A program made the translations under genes and the position numbers. This document shows, piece by piece, positions 23,165-35,244 of a DNA stretch of 64,000 nucleotides. This DNA comes from Corynespora cassiicola. Lineage: Eukaryota; Ascomycota; Dothideomycetes; Pleosporales; Corynesporascaceae. The stretch's first letter is position 1, and each line of letters opens with the position of its first letter. The stretch is taken from contig JAEUWY010000013.1 of NCBI GenBank assembly GCA_022059125.1, positions 248,001 to 312,000 on the forward strand, written 5' to 3'. The notes below the pieces were generated by a model, which had not been told where the DNA came from, ran no database searches, and was given only the letters and a program-made list of their open reading frames with translations.

Positions 23165-24080
23165 AGTGTCAGATCGACGTGCTTATTCAATGATAAAAAA
23201 GTATTGCGGTTGATATCAAGTGGTGGTAGATTGTCAGCTGGAATGTAGGCTATGGCGCAAAATGTGATTTGAGTGTCGTCAACAAACGGCTGGTGTTAAG
23301 ATATAAGTACTTAAAAAATATATACCCACCTGGGGTTGCAGTACTCGCTCCAGTGAACTTTGCCCTCACGCAGCTAACTATTATTGAACCCCAAGAGTGT
23401 TAATATTCAGGGCAAGAAACTCATTTGCTCCTCTCCTCCAATCATGTCTTCGCACATTTATCCAGACCGTATTCAGACCAGTTGACTCCATGATAACAAA
23501 TGTCTTCGTGTACCAAGCTTTTGTTCCGACTGAAATGAGGTTCGAAAATAGCATGTTTTCCAGACAGACTTAGTTCAACAATATTGAATGATGTCATTTA
23601 CCAAGGATATTCTATTTTTGTCGAACTCTAGACCTATTGTTGAAGGTCAATTTGCATGATCATATCTGCAACACATTCATCCAGATTATATGCTCTCGTA
23701 CCGATAGCGAGGTGCATCGCTCAAGTGACCGACAGGCACGTCCAACCCACACCACCCTCGTCATTGTTATTTTGCAAAATATCAGATGATCAGGATGAAG
23801 TATTCTAGTCGGACATTTTAGGCGATACGAATCGAATTTGCCTAAGGCTTTCTGCTGCTCAAAGGCTCAGCGGCTTGTGGCGGCTCAACTCGTTGGAGTA
23901 CTCCCATTGGATGGAAGGCCCAAGCTGGCGTACTGTGAGCTTGGCATTTCAACACTTGACCTAGAATTAATAGAAGAGAGATATCAAAGCATTCATTTCG
24001 TATGACTATGGGCATATCTATCAAAATACTTCAGAGATGCTTAGGGCCAGCTTCATGACTCCGGTTATAGGAGTACAAAG
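23165..24080. other. Gene-free stretch upstream of the secreted miniprotein
   Basis: 916 bp, AT-rich, including the promoter of the miniprotein gene. No open frame with recognisable content. Confidence 0.35.
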
Positions 24081-24275
24081 ATGCCTCCACCTCCATCTCC
24101 AGACTGGAGTCATTCTTTGACCTTGAAGCCTGGTAGGACTGGGTCATTCGATCAACACTCGAAAAACGTGCTCATTCTGCAAAAATTCGGGGTTGGTCCC
24201 GTCGCAAGAGTATTTCACGCAAAAAGGGAGGATGAGTACACATACATCATGACCGAACTACAATGCAGAATGTAA
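24081..24275 (+). pseudogene. Possible kinase/phosphotransferase-like gene fragment
   Basis: A 64-aa frame from ATG 24081. Its middle (SKNVLILQKFGVGPVARVFHA followed by EDEYTYIMTEL) resembles the N-lobe of fungal protein-kinase-like or aminoglycoside-phosphotransferase-like folds, where a strand with V-A-[KR]-V-[FY] and a hinge-like YIMTEL occur. It stops after CRM with no continuation in any frame that I can connect. It may be a relic, or only a first exon. The resemblance is weak and from pattern memory. Confidence 0.25.
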
Positions 24276-25148
24276 GGCAGTTTATGTTGGTAGTCGTGTT
24301 CAAAGTCTAAGATAAACTATTGAATCTCACTGGCCACGAAAAGAACAAAGCGTATTGCTGATAAACAGAGTGAACATAAATGGTGCATACCCCCGCGCAC
24401 TCCGCGGCGTGCCCGCGGTGGGGGGCACTAACATGTTTCAGGGCCCACCTGTTTTGGCAGCATCAATTTATGGCAAAGACAATGCTCCCATTAAATAGAG
24501 AGAAGAAAATACAAAAGAGCTGTGAGAAAAGAAACACCTCGCACTTCTAAACATATAGACCGTTATTGAGGGAATTCTTTTTTTTTAAAAAAAAAAAATT
24601 GAAAAGTACGACTACCGGCGCCTAGCATAACGAAAGTTAACTAAGAACTCTCTTTATCTAATTGTTACCCGGTAGAAGTAGCAGTCTATTCTGGAGTTAA
24701 ATGTACCAGAGCTTCCAGTATCCGGGGCCGAGATTGTAGTTGCGTCATGCAGGTGTGTCGTCCCAGCGCGTTGGAGGCTCTCGACTATCGTTGGTCAAAT
24801 ATTTTGGCCACCCTCATCTTCACATATATTCTTGGAATATGAAAATCAAGGAGATATGCTAGCACATTTTGAGTAAGATCTTCATCGTGCCGAAAGCTTC
24901 CCGCTCCGAGATGCAGATGTGACGCGGAAATTCGTCCATGCGGATCACGTGCCCGCGCGTTCCGCGGAATCTACTTGGGTAGGTACTCCACCGGGCGGAC
25001 TGGTGGGCGGATCTCCGTAGATAAATCCAAGCCTTCGATATAGCGGATTTCGTCCGTACCGAATGAAAGATAGCATAAAGCAAATGGCCGACCCCTCCAT
25101 CTAAAGTCATCGGTTTTCTTACGGCCTTACCAAACTGCTACCGACACA
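24276..25148. promoter_or_regulatory. P450 upstream region with repeated GC-rich motif
   Basis: 873 bp before the P450 start. Two near-identical 16-mers, CCCGCGC-N2-TCCGCGG, sit at 24392-24407 and 24952-24967, 560 bp apart, standing out against AT-rich surroundings. A run of T followed by a run of A lies at about 24579-24599. The region could be a promoter with a duplicated site, or the remains of a small mobile element. Confidence 0.35.
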
Positions 25149-26785
25149 ATGGCAGTACTCTCGACTCCCAGTGACCCTTCCGGTCTTCTCCTTGGACCTC
25201 AGGGCTACATTGTGCTTGGAATTTTCTTTGTATTGTTAGCCGTCCAAACCACTCGCTATCTAACGTCTCGCCCCCGCGTCAAAGCACCGCTGCTCCTGTC
25301 CGAACTGGATGCCAAAACACGAGCACACAAATACTACACCGACTGCGCGTCTGTGTTGATAACCGGGCGTCAACTATTCCAAAAAGGGCTTGCCATGCTT
25401 CGAGTCACCACGGCAGATGGCGGGGAGCTTGTGGTCATGAACGATCGCTATCTGAAGGAGCTGAAGTCGCTTCCGGATACCATGTTGAGTGCAGAAATAG
25501 CGGTGAACGAAAACATGGTTGCAAAATACTCCCATATCATGATCCTTAACGCCATCGGACTAAACACGATCCGTGCGGATCTCACTCCAGGACTCCCACG
25601 CCTTATGCCGAGCATTGCATCTGAAGCACGCTACTCCGTCCGAAAGTATTTCCCCTTGGATGCTGAAGATTGGGTGGAGATCAATGCCTTCCAAGCAGTT
25701 TTGAACTCAGTGGCCCAAGTCTCAGCACGCCTGTTCGTTGGAGAAGACCTTTGCCGAGACGAAGAATGGTTGAAAGTTGCGGCCGAAACAGCAATGGCGG
25801 CATTCAATACGACTTTTGCGATGAAAAAATGGTCAAAATGGCTTCACCCATTCGTTTGTCGCTTCGTACCTGAGTACCAAACCCTCCAAAAAGCCCGCAC
25901 AAAGGGAGAAGCAATCCTAAAAAGACACGCAGCCGCAAGTCATAAGGAAAAAAAGGGGGAAGAAGAAGAAGATTATTTGATGACTTGGATCTCTAAGAAG
26001 AGACCCGGATTTGCCACTGATTTTGCAGCACAGGCCGACTTGCAACTACAGTTTACTGTAGCGGCAATTCATACTACGACAATGGCCATGGCACATATGC
26101 TATACGATCTAGCTGCTCATCCTGAGTATACGCCTATCCTAAGGGAAGAAATCAAAGCATCATTGGAAGCCACAGGGGGAGAGTACAACAGAGATTGTAT
26201 TGCAAAGATGGCCAAGGTGGACAGCTTCATGAAGGAATCGCAACGCCTCCATCCTCCTAGTCTCACAACGTTCATGCGTGCTGTCATAAAAGATATCACT
26301 CTATCTGACGGTACGATTATTCCCAAGGGTGTTACGATAGCAGTAGATGCGTCCGCTCGCTACCGCGATCCCCAAACCTGGGAAAATCCCAATCAATTTG
26401 ACGGCCTCCGCTTTCTTCGCCTGCGCGAACAGACACAAGAGAAATCAAACTACCAATTTGTGACATCAAACGTGGACAATGTTGTCTGGGGCCAAGGAAA
26501 ACACGCATGTCCAGGCATGTTCTCCAAGTTCCAATTCCTTCATACAATTGACTAACTTTTCGCAGGGAGATTCTTTGCAGGCAACGAAATCAAAACCATC
26601 TTCGCTATGTTTCTCCTCGAATACGATGTCTCTTTTCCCAAGGGTATACAGCGCCCCGCAGACAACTTCGAGGGTAGTTTTGTAAGTCCTTTGCATACAT
26701 GGCTCCATATATAAACATCACTAATGATTCACAGGTCACACCATCAAACACAACCCAGATCCTCGTCAGAAAGGTTCAGAAGTAG
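25149..26785 (+). CDS. Cytochrome P450 monooxygenase
   Basis: Three exons, 25149-26514, 26566-26681 and 26735-26785, give 510 aa. Intron 1 (51 nt) begins GCATGT rather than GT and ends CGCAG after a CTAAC branch site; only this GC-AG reading rebuilds the heme loop WGQGKHACPGRFFAG (heme Cys454). Intron 2 (53 nt) is GTAAGT..ACAG. The N-terminus has a membrane anchor (about residues 18-36, YIVLGIFFVLLAVQTTRYL). The K-helix ExxR is ESQR (~363-366), and the meander region is RYRDPQTWENPNQFDGLRF. The overall type resembles fungal ent-kaurene-oxidase-like or CYP68/503-type enzymes; that subfamily is a guess. The substrate is unknown. No terpene, polyketide or peptide synthase is in the window. Confidence 0.9.
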
Positions 26786-27177
26786 ATTTCTCCTCTGGTT
26801 CTCGCGGCCATATTTGAGGGACGCTCTTTCTGAATCACCAATAATGTAAAAATAAGATTTCCAATACTTAGCATTGGAATCAGATAGCCAAAAGATTGAG
26901 TTTAGATTCATTGTATTATGAATCATTGCTATTGATGTTTCTGCCATAATATTTCACACGCACCAAGGGCTTTCCTAGGTATATACAAAGCATGCTTTCG
27001 GCTCCACTCTAGAATTTACCGTAAATTTACACCAACCTTCCCTCTGCACCAACTGTAAAAAATAACCACGTTGCGAAATCCGTCAAATGACATACCGCAG
27101 GCACAGCTTGCAGGCTCTCGAGCTCGACGTAATTTGAGGCGCATGCTCAAATTTTTGGCGCAGGGATTGTGCCTCGA
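26786..27177. other. Intergenic region
   Basis: 392 bp, 3' of the P450 and 3' of the pseudogene; no feature seen. Confidence 0.35.
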
Positions 27178-27942
27178 TTATCCATAATCATGTTCGAACT
27201 CCCACAAAGAGCAGCGTAGGCAAACCCATCTATCCACCAAATGGCCCTTAACGGTGCAGCAGAAGCTATGTACCCCACTTGAGAAGGCCTCTTGAATTGG
27301 TTTACCCGCAGCCTGCAAAGCCGGGCTTTCGGCTCCAACGTCTGCGCAGGAGGTACAGGCAAAGCGACAACGCGACATTGCGAATGCACTCATCTGTCCA
27401 TCGACGAACATGTATCTGCCAGGATATTTGGTTTCCCAGCCTCTCCGGACATCTTCTATATCGCCGCCATCGTGAGCCAGGGGCATGTAGTAAACAATTC
27501 TCTGCCGAAGGCTTATGAGCAGTACATCCAAAATAGCAATGTGATGGTTATGCTTAGGATCCGGCCCTTTACTAAGAGTCGTATATCATAGATGAGTTCT
27601 GTACTCGTCGCAGGTCATGTAGCCACATAACTCGCAAGGACAGGATAGGACTACTTTGTCCGTGGCCCCGCATTTCTGTAATAGAGACTCCTTGGGTGGG
27701 AATTTATGAGAACTGCTATCATAATGGGTCGCCTCGGTGCGTTGAATGACTCCATAGCCGTCACATGAGCCCTACTTAGCCAGAGCATCCCAGCGGTTTC
27801 GTGTGCCTCGTATATTCAGCCACGTTGTCCTGGATATTATGGCAAGGTTGTACAAGTCTGCTGAGCCGATATGGCCAGCGATGTTCTTGAGGATCTCGTA
27901 TTGAGTGGGGCATACTTCAAGCTGAGAAAGGGGAAGCGACAT
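27178..27942 (-). pseudogene. Decayed paralogue of the F-box/Cys-rich gene
   Basis: From an ATG at 27942 a single frame of 255 codons reaches 27178, broken by two stops: TAG at 27774-27772 and TGA at 27588-27586. No frameshift is needed, which argues for recent loss. The reading shows the same order of features as the intact gene at 20595-21680. These are an F-box-like start (LEVCPTQYEILKNIAGHI, SADLYNLAIISRTTW), then CDGYGV, a Cys cluster (CPCELCGYMTCDEYRTH), and at the end CTVKGHLVDRWVCLRC. The central acidic region and the last Cys pair of the intact copy are missing, so it is also shortened. The CAG-to-TAG type change at the first stop would fit repeat-induced point mutation; the second stop is not diagnostic. 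Confidence 0.7.
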
Positions 27943-28303
27943 GATGATGAAAATAGTTCTCCGTGCGTTTTGTAGCTCTGTGGTTCCTTCTCAGGAGTAA
28001 GAAGTTGTTGGCTGTTTGTTTGTAAGTGGTTGTTCTTGGGTACTGCAAATGATGGAAATTCGATAAGGTGCTGGCGAGGGCCTTCTAAGGGTCCGGGCCC
28101 AGGCTATAGGCAGGTGGCACATGTACACCTTGTCTTTGGTTTGTACAACAATAGGCCAGTGAAGGTAAATTGCGATTAAAGCCCATTCCATAAAAAGAAG
28201 GCATCAGGAGAGAAAAGAAAGAGCCGCGGTGAAAATACCATCTTCTATTGTCCCTTATTGTGAATCGGATTTATTTCATTCTACTGTCACGGTGTCGCTG
28301 GGG
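27943..28303. other. Intergenic region
   Basis: 361 bp between the pseudogene start and the stop of the membrane-protein gene; nothing recognised. Confidence 0.35.
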
Positions 28304-29298
28304 TTACTCCATATCTCCATCTGGGGCAAACAGAGATACCTGACCGGCAAGGAAGATTACGATTGAAACCACAGCAACAATTGTGAATGTAAGTGCTACC
28401 TGGAACCATTACGTCAGAGCTATAGTCATATGATTACGGAAAAGAACATGGCCTACCTTCGAGTTGGGGTCCCACCAGTCGGTATAGTCAAGATGCCTGG
28501 TTGCAGACCAAACATGTAAAAACATTCCCACAATCATGCAGATTGTGGCAGTGGTCAAAAACATGACGGGCATTTGCCAAGTGTACACTTGAGCAGTACT
28601 CGGCTGAATCCGGCCCGTTTTCTTCGACCTCCGCTGCCTTCCATTGGACATCGCAAGTAGCTTTCTGATATTATGCCATCTGTCCCGGTGCGATGATAGG
28701 CGATGAAGTCGAACGGTCTGATCGGCTGCGGTGAGGATGCTAAACAGGGATAGGATTATTCCACAATACCATGAAGTCCGGATGGGCCATGGCGATTGTT
28801 GACCATTTGGTAGGATATCAGGCCATGATCCGGTGGATGTCAAGACACCGGCCAGCAGAGCGGCCTATTTAAGTGTCAGCTATGCTGCATGTCTCAGGAG
28901 GTTTTGTAGAGAGGATTCTTGGTGCAGCATCTTGAGTGGATGGTCAAGTCACGTGATAGCCCCGCGTCTGGCTCCTCGAAGTCTCGAATTCCAAGGTTTT
29001 CGTCTGAAATAGAGATATTGAAAGAGACGGGTGGTCAACTTACAACAACACCGACAAAGTTTAGTTCATTCAGCCTATTGTCCCTCCAAATCTCCGTGAG
29101 ATGATCCTTTTCCTCAGGATCCTGCGTGTTGAGCAAGATTTCGATTGGATCATACGTCGAAGCGTCAGGTGCGTATATGCCGCCACCGAAAAAATGTAGG
29201 AAGCGCGCAATGCGGGATTGCTTGTCGTTGCAGCCTTCACGCTCCCGTCCGAGCATCGGCGAGCTCTCGTTTGCGTCTTCGATGTCCGAATACGTCAT
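28304..29298 (-). CDS. Four-helix membrane protein of unknown function
   Basis: Three exons, 29298-29044, 28864-28457 and 28399-28304, with introns of 179 nt (GTAAGT..ATAG) and 57 nt (GTAGGC..CCAG), all phase 0, give 252 aa. The N-terminal ~75 residues are hydrophilic (MTYSDIEDANESSPMLGRE) and contain IEILLNTQDPEEKDHLTEIW. Four hydrophobic segments follow: FVGVVAALLAGVL, YCGIILSLFSILTAA, MPVMFLTTATICMIVGMFL and FTIVAVVSIVIFLAGQV. A basic loop (RQRRSKKTGR) lies between helices 2 and 3. I recognise the general layout of a fungal-specific membrane protein but no named family. It is divergent from the GH13 gene. The 179-nt intron is long for this window and could hide another small exon. Confidence 0.7.
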
Positions 29299-29842
29299 AG
29301 TTCGGAGTTTATCTCGGGGGAATGGCGGGGTGGGATGTTGACTACAGACTATGTGGGACAACACGAAGTCAGAGGGGCAAAAAAATTGTAGGAAGAGGAT
29401 GGATAAATTTACTTCGTTGTAAAAAATGATCCGATAGGTTTTTGTACTCGTGGGTGCTTGCTGCCCCGCGGACTGGAGGATATCAAACGGAGGGGGGATG
29501 ACCTTTTACCTGGCCTTGGCATACTTCACCATCCAATCAGAGACGAGTCTAGAGGATCTTAAACGCCACCCTGAGGATTATCATGGCTGGTTTTCATGCA
29601 TTCTAGTCATGCAGAATATTGTGGGTAGCTGATTGTTGAATCAAAATAGTAGGCTGCCCCGGATATGTGGTGTTGGGGCGAATATGCGACCCGCCTTCGG
29701 AATTCCCCAGGCCGAGCTGCACCCTCTCTTGGGTCGTCCCCACAAAACGAATGACGTGCACCTGTCCCACAGCTAAATCTGTATTTAACGACGTGACCCA
29801 ATCTGTATACTGAGGCAACGTTGCAAGATCTGAATCGCAATC
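29299..29842. promoter_or_regulatory. Shared upstream region, membrane protein / GH13 gene
   Basis: 544 bp between divergent starts. No TATA box or paired CGG elements recognised by eye. Confidence 0.35.
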
Positions 29843-31916
<2,074 letters not shown>

Positions 31917-31992
31917 TAGGACGCACGGTATTTACTAAAGACTATGCAGCCAATTCATGCAATGAACTCACGATTTTATGATACAATCTGCT

Positions 31993-32829
31993 CTAATGTA
32001 GCACATTGTCATCTATTTTCAACGCCTCCTCGAACTTCCTAACTTTCATCTTTCTCTCCATGACTGACATTTTCGCCAAGGATGTATCCAGGTTTTTGAG
32101 CCTTCTTTGCACACGACTATTGAACCTTAGAGCCTCTTGCACTCTTTCCTTCAATACACGCCTAAATACCACTTGACTAGTCTCTTTTTGCGGGCTGACG
32201 TCGTCTCCATCACCTGCATTTGAATCATAAAAACATGAGTCCAAATCGGATGGTGCAGACATGAACTCCACAGGATATCCTCCGCCACCGTCCCGAAGCC
32301 AATCTGGATTGTTCAAATATCGATGTACCATTTTGCAAGCAGTTTTGACATAAATCCGGAACCCACCGTAGTTATTGAACTGTGACAAATGCCCTTCGAA
32401 GATGAAGAAATGGAGAATTAGCACCCTGGCGTAGCCGCTGTCTGAACAAAGTGCGCCCGAGGGAAAGTGCCTGCAAGGCTCCATGAACAGGCCAACCTCG
32501 TTGCAAAATGTAACTTTGTCTCGTACGGTCATCCAATCCAGTCTATGATAGCCAGGCCTGCTTCCATAGACGTAGACGATGTGGAAATCAACGTTCACGA
32601 GTGCGTAAATCTCTAATCGGTACTCCTCGAATGCTAGAATATCAATTTTCAAGCCATGAGGTCTGAATTTCAAAGTTCCGGTTTCAGGGAATCAATACGG
32701 CTCATTGTAAATGCGATCAAATACCGTGTTACGGGAATCAGGCAATGATTGATATTCCTCGTTAAATTCCAAACCAAACTGGTGGAGCTCGCCGAGATCC
32801 CAAACCTCTCGTTCTCTATGTTTACTCAT
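31993..32829 (-). pseudogene. Orphan gene interrupted by one in-frame UGA
   Basis: From an ATG at 32829 a single frame of 279 codons runs to the stop at 31993, broken only by TGA at 32694-32692 (codon 46). Upstream of it reads RNTVFDRIYNEPY, downstream FPETGTLKFRPHGLKI, so the peptide composition is continuous across the stop. The C-terminus is a Lys/Arg/Glu-rich helix (MSVMERKMKVRKFEEALKI). I do not recognise the family. I found no intron that removes the stop in phase. It is therefore a nonsense allele, a sequencing error, or a readthrough/recoding case. A TGG (Trp) codon would be the simplest ancestral state, given the neighbouring aromatic residues. The last 226 codons alone lack an ATG at their start. 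Confidence 0.55.
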
Positions 32830-33119
32830 TATAGCTTAACGTGCTGGTGGTGTTTAATATCAGGCTACTGACTGCATGTTTATATTTAACAGAAGTTGAT
32901 TGTCCTGGAGATTTGGTGGATCATATCTTTCATTTGTGTTTACCATACAGTCATGGGCCGAAATAGCTCCCTGATACATCCTGCTAGACAATTCCATCTT
33001 GGAGGCGGAGCACTGAAGTTTGGCCAAACACATCTCTGCTCATGTACAAATGATTGATCTATATGACTATCCCTCTGTTTTATTCAGATTGTGTACGTAA
33101 TTTTCTTTTCATGTCAAGC

Positions 33120-34274
33120 CTACCCGGTAGTGGAGTCGTCCGTAATCTCCTTCGAATGCCTCTCCTTCCTACGCTTCTCTGACGGGAGAGATGGTACAAG
33201 GCAAGCGCGCTGCAAAGTTGGCGGAAAGCTGCCCCAGAACCCAATCTTTTCTATAAGACCCTTTTGAAGAAATAAATACAACAAGACTGCTCTAAGATGT
33301 GCCTGGTCGCGTTGTGGCGGCTCAAAGAATACCTTCAACATCTCGAGTTCTGGACAGAATTCAATGCAAGGCATATCCTTGGTAAACGTCATCTTGATGT
33401 ATTCATGTGTGGCATTGTTCTCGAGGAGCATTTGGATGTTGTTGGTGGCCTTTCGGTCACCAGCGGCTTTGTCGGGGTTTTTCTTGCTCTCGTAGGCGAG
33501 CGCGTAAACAGGTGAGCCGTGGTTGGGTTTGCCGTCGCCAGGCGCATATACGCCAAGGTACATGAGCATATTACACTTATTCTCGGGCCATGGGGTTACG
33601 GCCTTCTGCCACGTAGATAGCTTGCGTGTCTTGCCGGCAGCTAGATAGCGTTGCGCGCGACCGTCGGGCAGGTTCTTGTAGTATCTGGGAAACTTCGTCG
33701 AGGCCCATTGGTGTATATCATCAAACTTCCATGGCGGATCTGGCAGCGTTGTCACAAGACCCAAAGCATGCTTCGACTTCGAACCCTGTGGAGGTCTCTC
33801 TGAAATAGACGGTTCGTATGGTTCAAGAACGCCGCCAGGTGTAGGCGAGTCCCTGTCAGTGCCGTGAGAGCGGTTGATCGGTTCAACAGAGCCCGAATCG
33901 TCAAGTCCGACCGCGATTATGAGCAACTGGTTCAGCTTTGATGCTGCGGGATGGTTCTCAGTCAGGAGATACAGCACCAGAGCTATCAAGCTGTCGCATG
34001 AAAATCCAGGCCTAGCCTTCAACTGTTCCAGCAGTACGGATGCGAGCTTGTAGGACTCATCGTGTGAGCCTTCTTGTTCGTTAGCTGCTAAGTTGAGAGG
34101 TTTCTGGGCATCGTCTGATCTGATAACTTTTTCGAATTGTTGAAGAGCCGCTGGCGCCATTTCAGGGTCCTCGAATGACTCCACTGCCGTGAACTTGAGG
34201 TTGTTGGCCACTTGTGAGTACGAGCTGGATGTGACAAAGTTCAGCATATCCTCGTAGTATTGCAACCCTTCCAT
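33120..34274 (-). CDS. Hypothetical fungal protein (384 aa)
   Basis: Intronless frame from the first ATG at 34274 (MEGLQYYEDML); five extra in-frame codons upstream start with GTG and follow a CAG, so a short 5' exon is possible. The N-terminal half is acidic and helical (VLLEQLKARPGF, SLIALVLYLLTENHPA), with a Ser/Pro/Gly-rich linker around residues 140-175. The C-terminal half looks folded (FDDIHQWASTKFPRYYKNLP, MLMYLGVYAPGDGKPNHG, YIKMTFTKDMPCIEF) and ends in a basic tail (SEKRRKERHSKE). No family recognised; no signal peptide or membrane helix. It lies in the accessory block. Confidence 0.6.
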   Translation of the reverse strand: MEGLQYYEDMLNFVTSSSYSQVANNLKFTAVESFEDPEMAPAALQQFEKVIRSDDAQKPLNLAANEQEGSHDESYKLASVLLEQLKARPGFSCDSLIALVLYLLTENHPAASKLNQLLIIAVGLDDSGSVEPINRSHGTDRDSPTPGGVLEPYEPSISERPPQGSKSKHALGLVTTLPDPPWKFDDIHQWASTKFPRYYKNLPDGRAQRYLAAGKTRKLSTWQKAVTPWPENKCNMLMYLGVYAPGDGKPNHGSPVYALAYESKKNPDKAAGDRKATNNIQMLLENNATHEYIKMTFTKDMPCIEFCPELEMLKVFFEPPQRDQAHLRAVLLYLFLQKGLIEKIGFWGSFPPTLQRACLVPSLPSEKRRKERHSKEITDDSTTG

Positions 34275-35244
34275 ATTGATATGGGACACCTGCCTATCAA
34301 GGCTTTACTAGGTGGTACTTGGGGAGGTCAAGTGGCGTGGCAGAGGTATGTGGAGGAGCTAGGAGACGCTTTATCGGAGGCATGGGGGTGGAAATCAGTG
34401 TTCATCGGCGATAGTGCTGAGGAATTTCAGTGAAAATAGCCCCTTGTGAAATTATTTCTCGGTGAAACGTTGTCACTCGAGGTTCACATTGTGAGCCCAT
34501 TTAATTGTATGAACTAGCTCTCTGGAATCTCCTTTATAATCTTCCGAGTACTTTTTGGGGTATTAGACTACATGTGACATATTGCACTGCTGAACCCTTC
34601 CCAAAATTCAGTGAAGACGATTCCTATCCAAATAGTCTGTTTCATATGCAAAATCTGAGTCGTGCAAAAAAGCAGGATGGAGTATATGCACAAGACTCAA
34701 AGCGGTAGGAATAGCTCATTGGACTCCTGCCAGACATATCCTGTCACTTCACAAAAAGAGTCATAATATACAGTAGAGCTACCTGTAAGTCAACATTTGT
34801 CTTGTACAGAGCTACGGTTTTGTAACAACTTGAAACTCGTAAAGCTACACGCAGTCATCTTCTAATATCGATAGATCAAATACTAGATGGGTGTTGTTAG
34901 CAGAGTTTGACTTAGGATATTTGAAAGACGGATCTGGGATCACGCATTATTATCTACTTGGCCATATCGTCTTATATATCTTAACCACTTCTATGTATGA
35001 CGGTATAGTTCTGATATCTTTCCTTTAATTTAGTTCAAAGCTGTAATAAAGTATAATGTTCTGACGAAGTAAGAACCAAATCATGAATCCAAGCACAACT
35101 GACAACCAATTTAGTTTAAGAAGGCACCCTCCACCTGAACGACTGATACATCGTTCGTACCGTGTAATACGACCAACTTTCTGTGTCCCAGATATGCGCG
35201 CTACTCCGTATCGAATACCGAAACCGGTAACAGACATACATCAT
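34275..35244. other. AT-rich intergenic region
   Basis: 970 bp without a supported gene. A 19-nt direct repeat (35146-35164 and 35236-35254) differs at two places, both G versus A. Otherwise only short frames. Confidence 0.4.

Noticed and set aside
22823..23248. 141-codon plus-strand frame
   Set aside because: Antisense to the secreted miniprotein, which has a clear signal peptide and Cys pattern.
14383..26785. A secondary-metabolite cluster (oxygenase, permease, P450, Zn2Cys6 factor)
   Set aside because: No polyketide, peptide or terpene synthase in the window, and the candidate members are separated by unrelated genes and long gaps.
32692..32694. Intron hypothesis to remove the UGA of the 279-codon orphan
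   Set aside because: No GT/AG pair around the stop gives matching phases.
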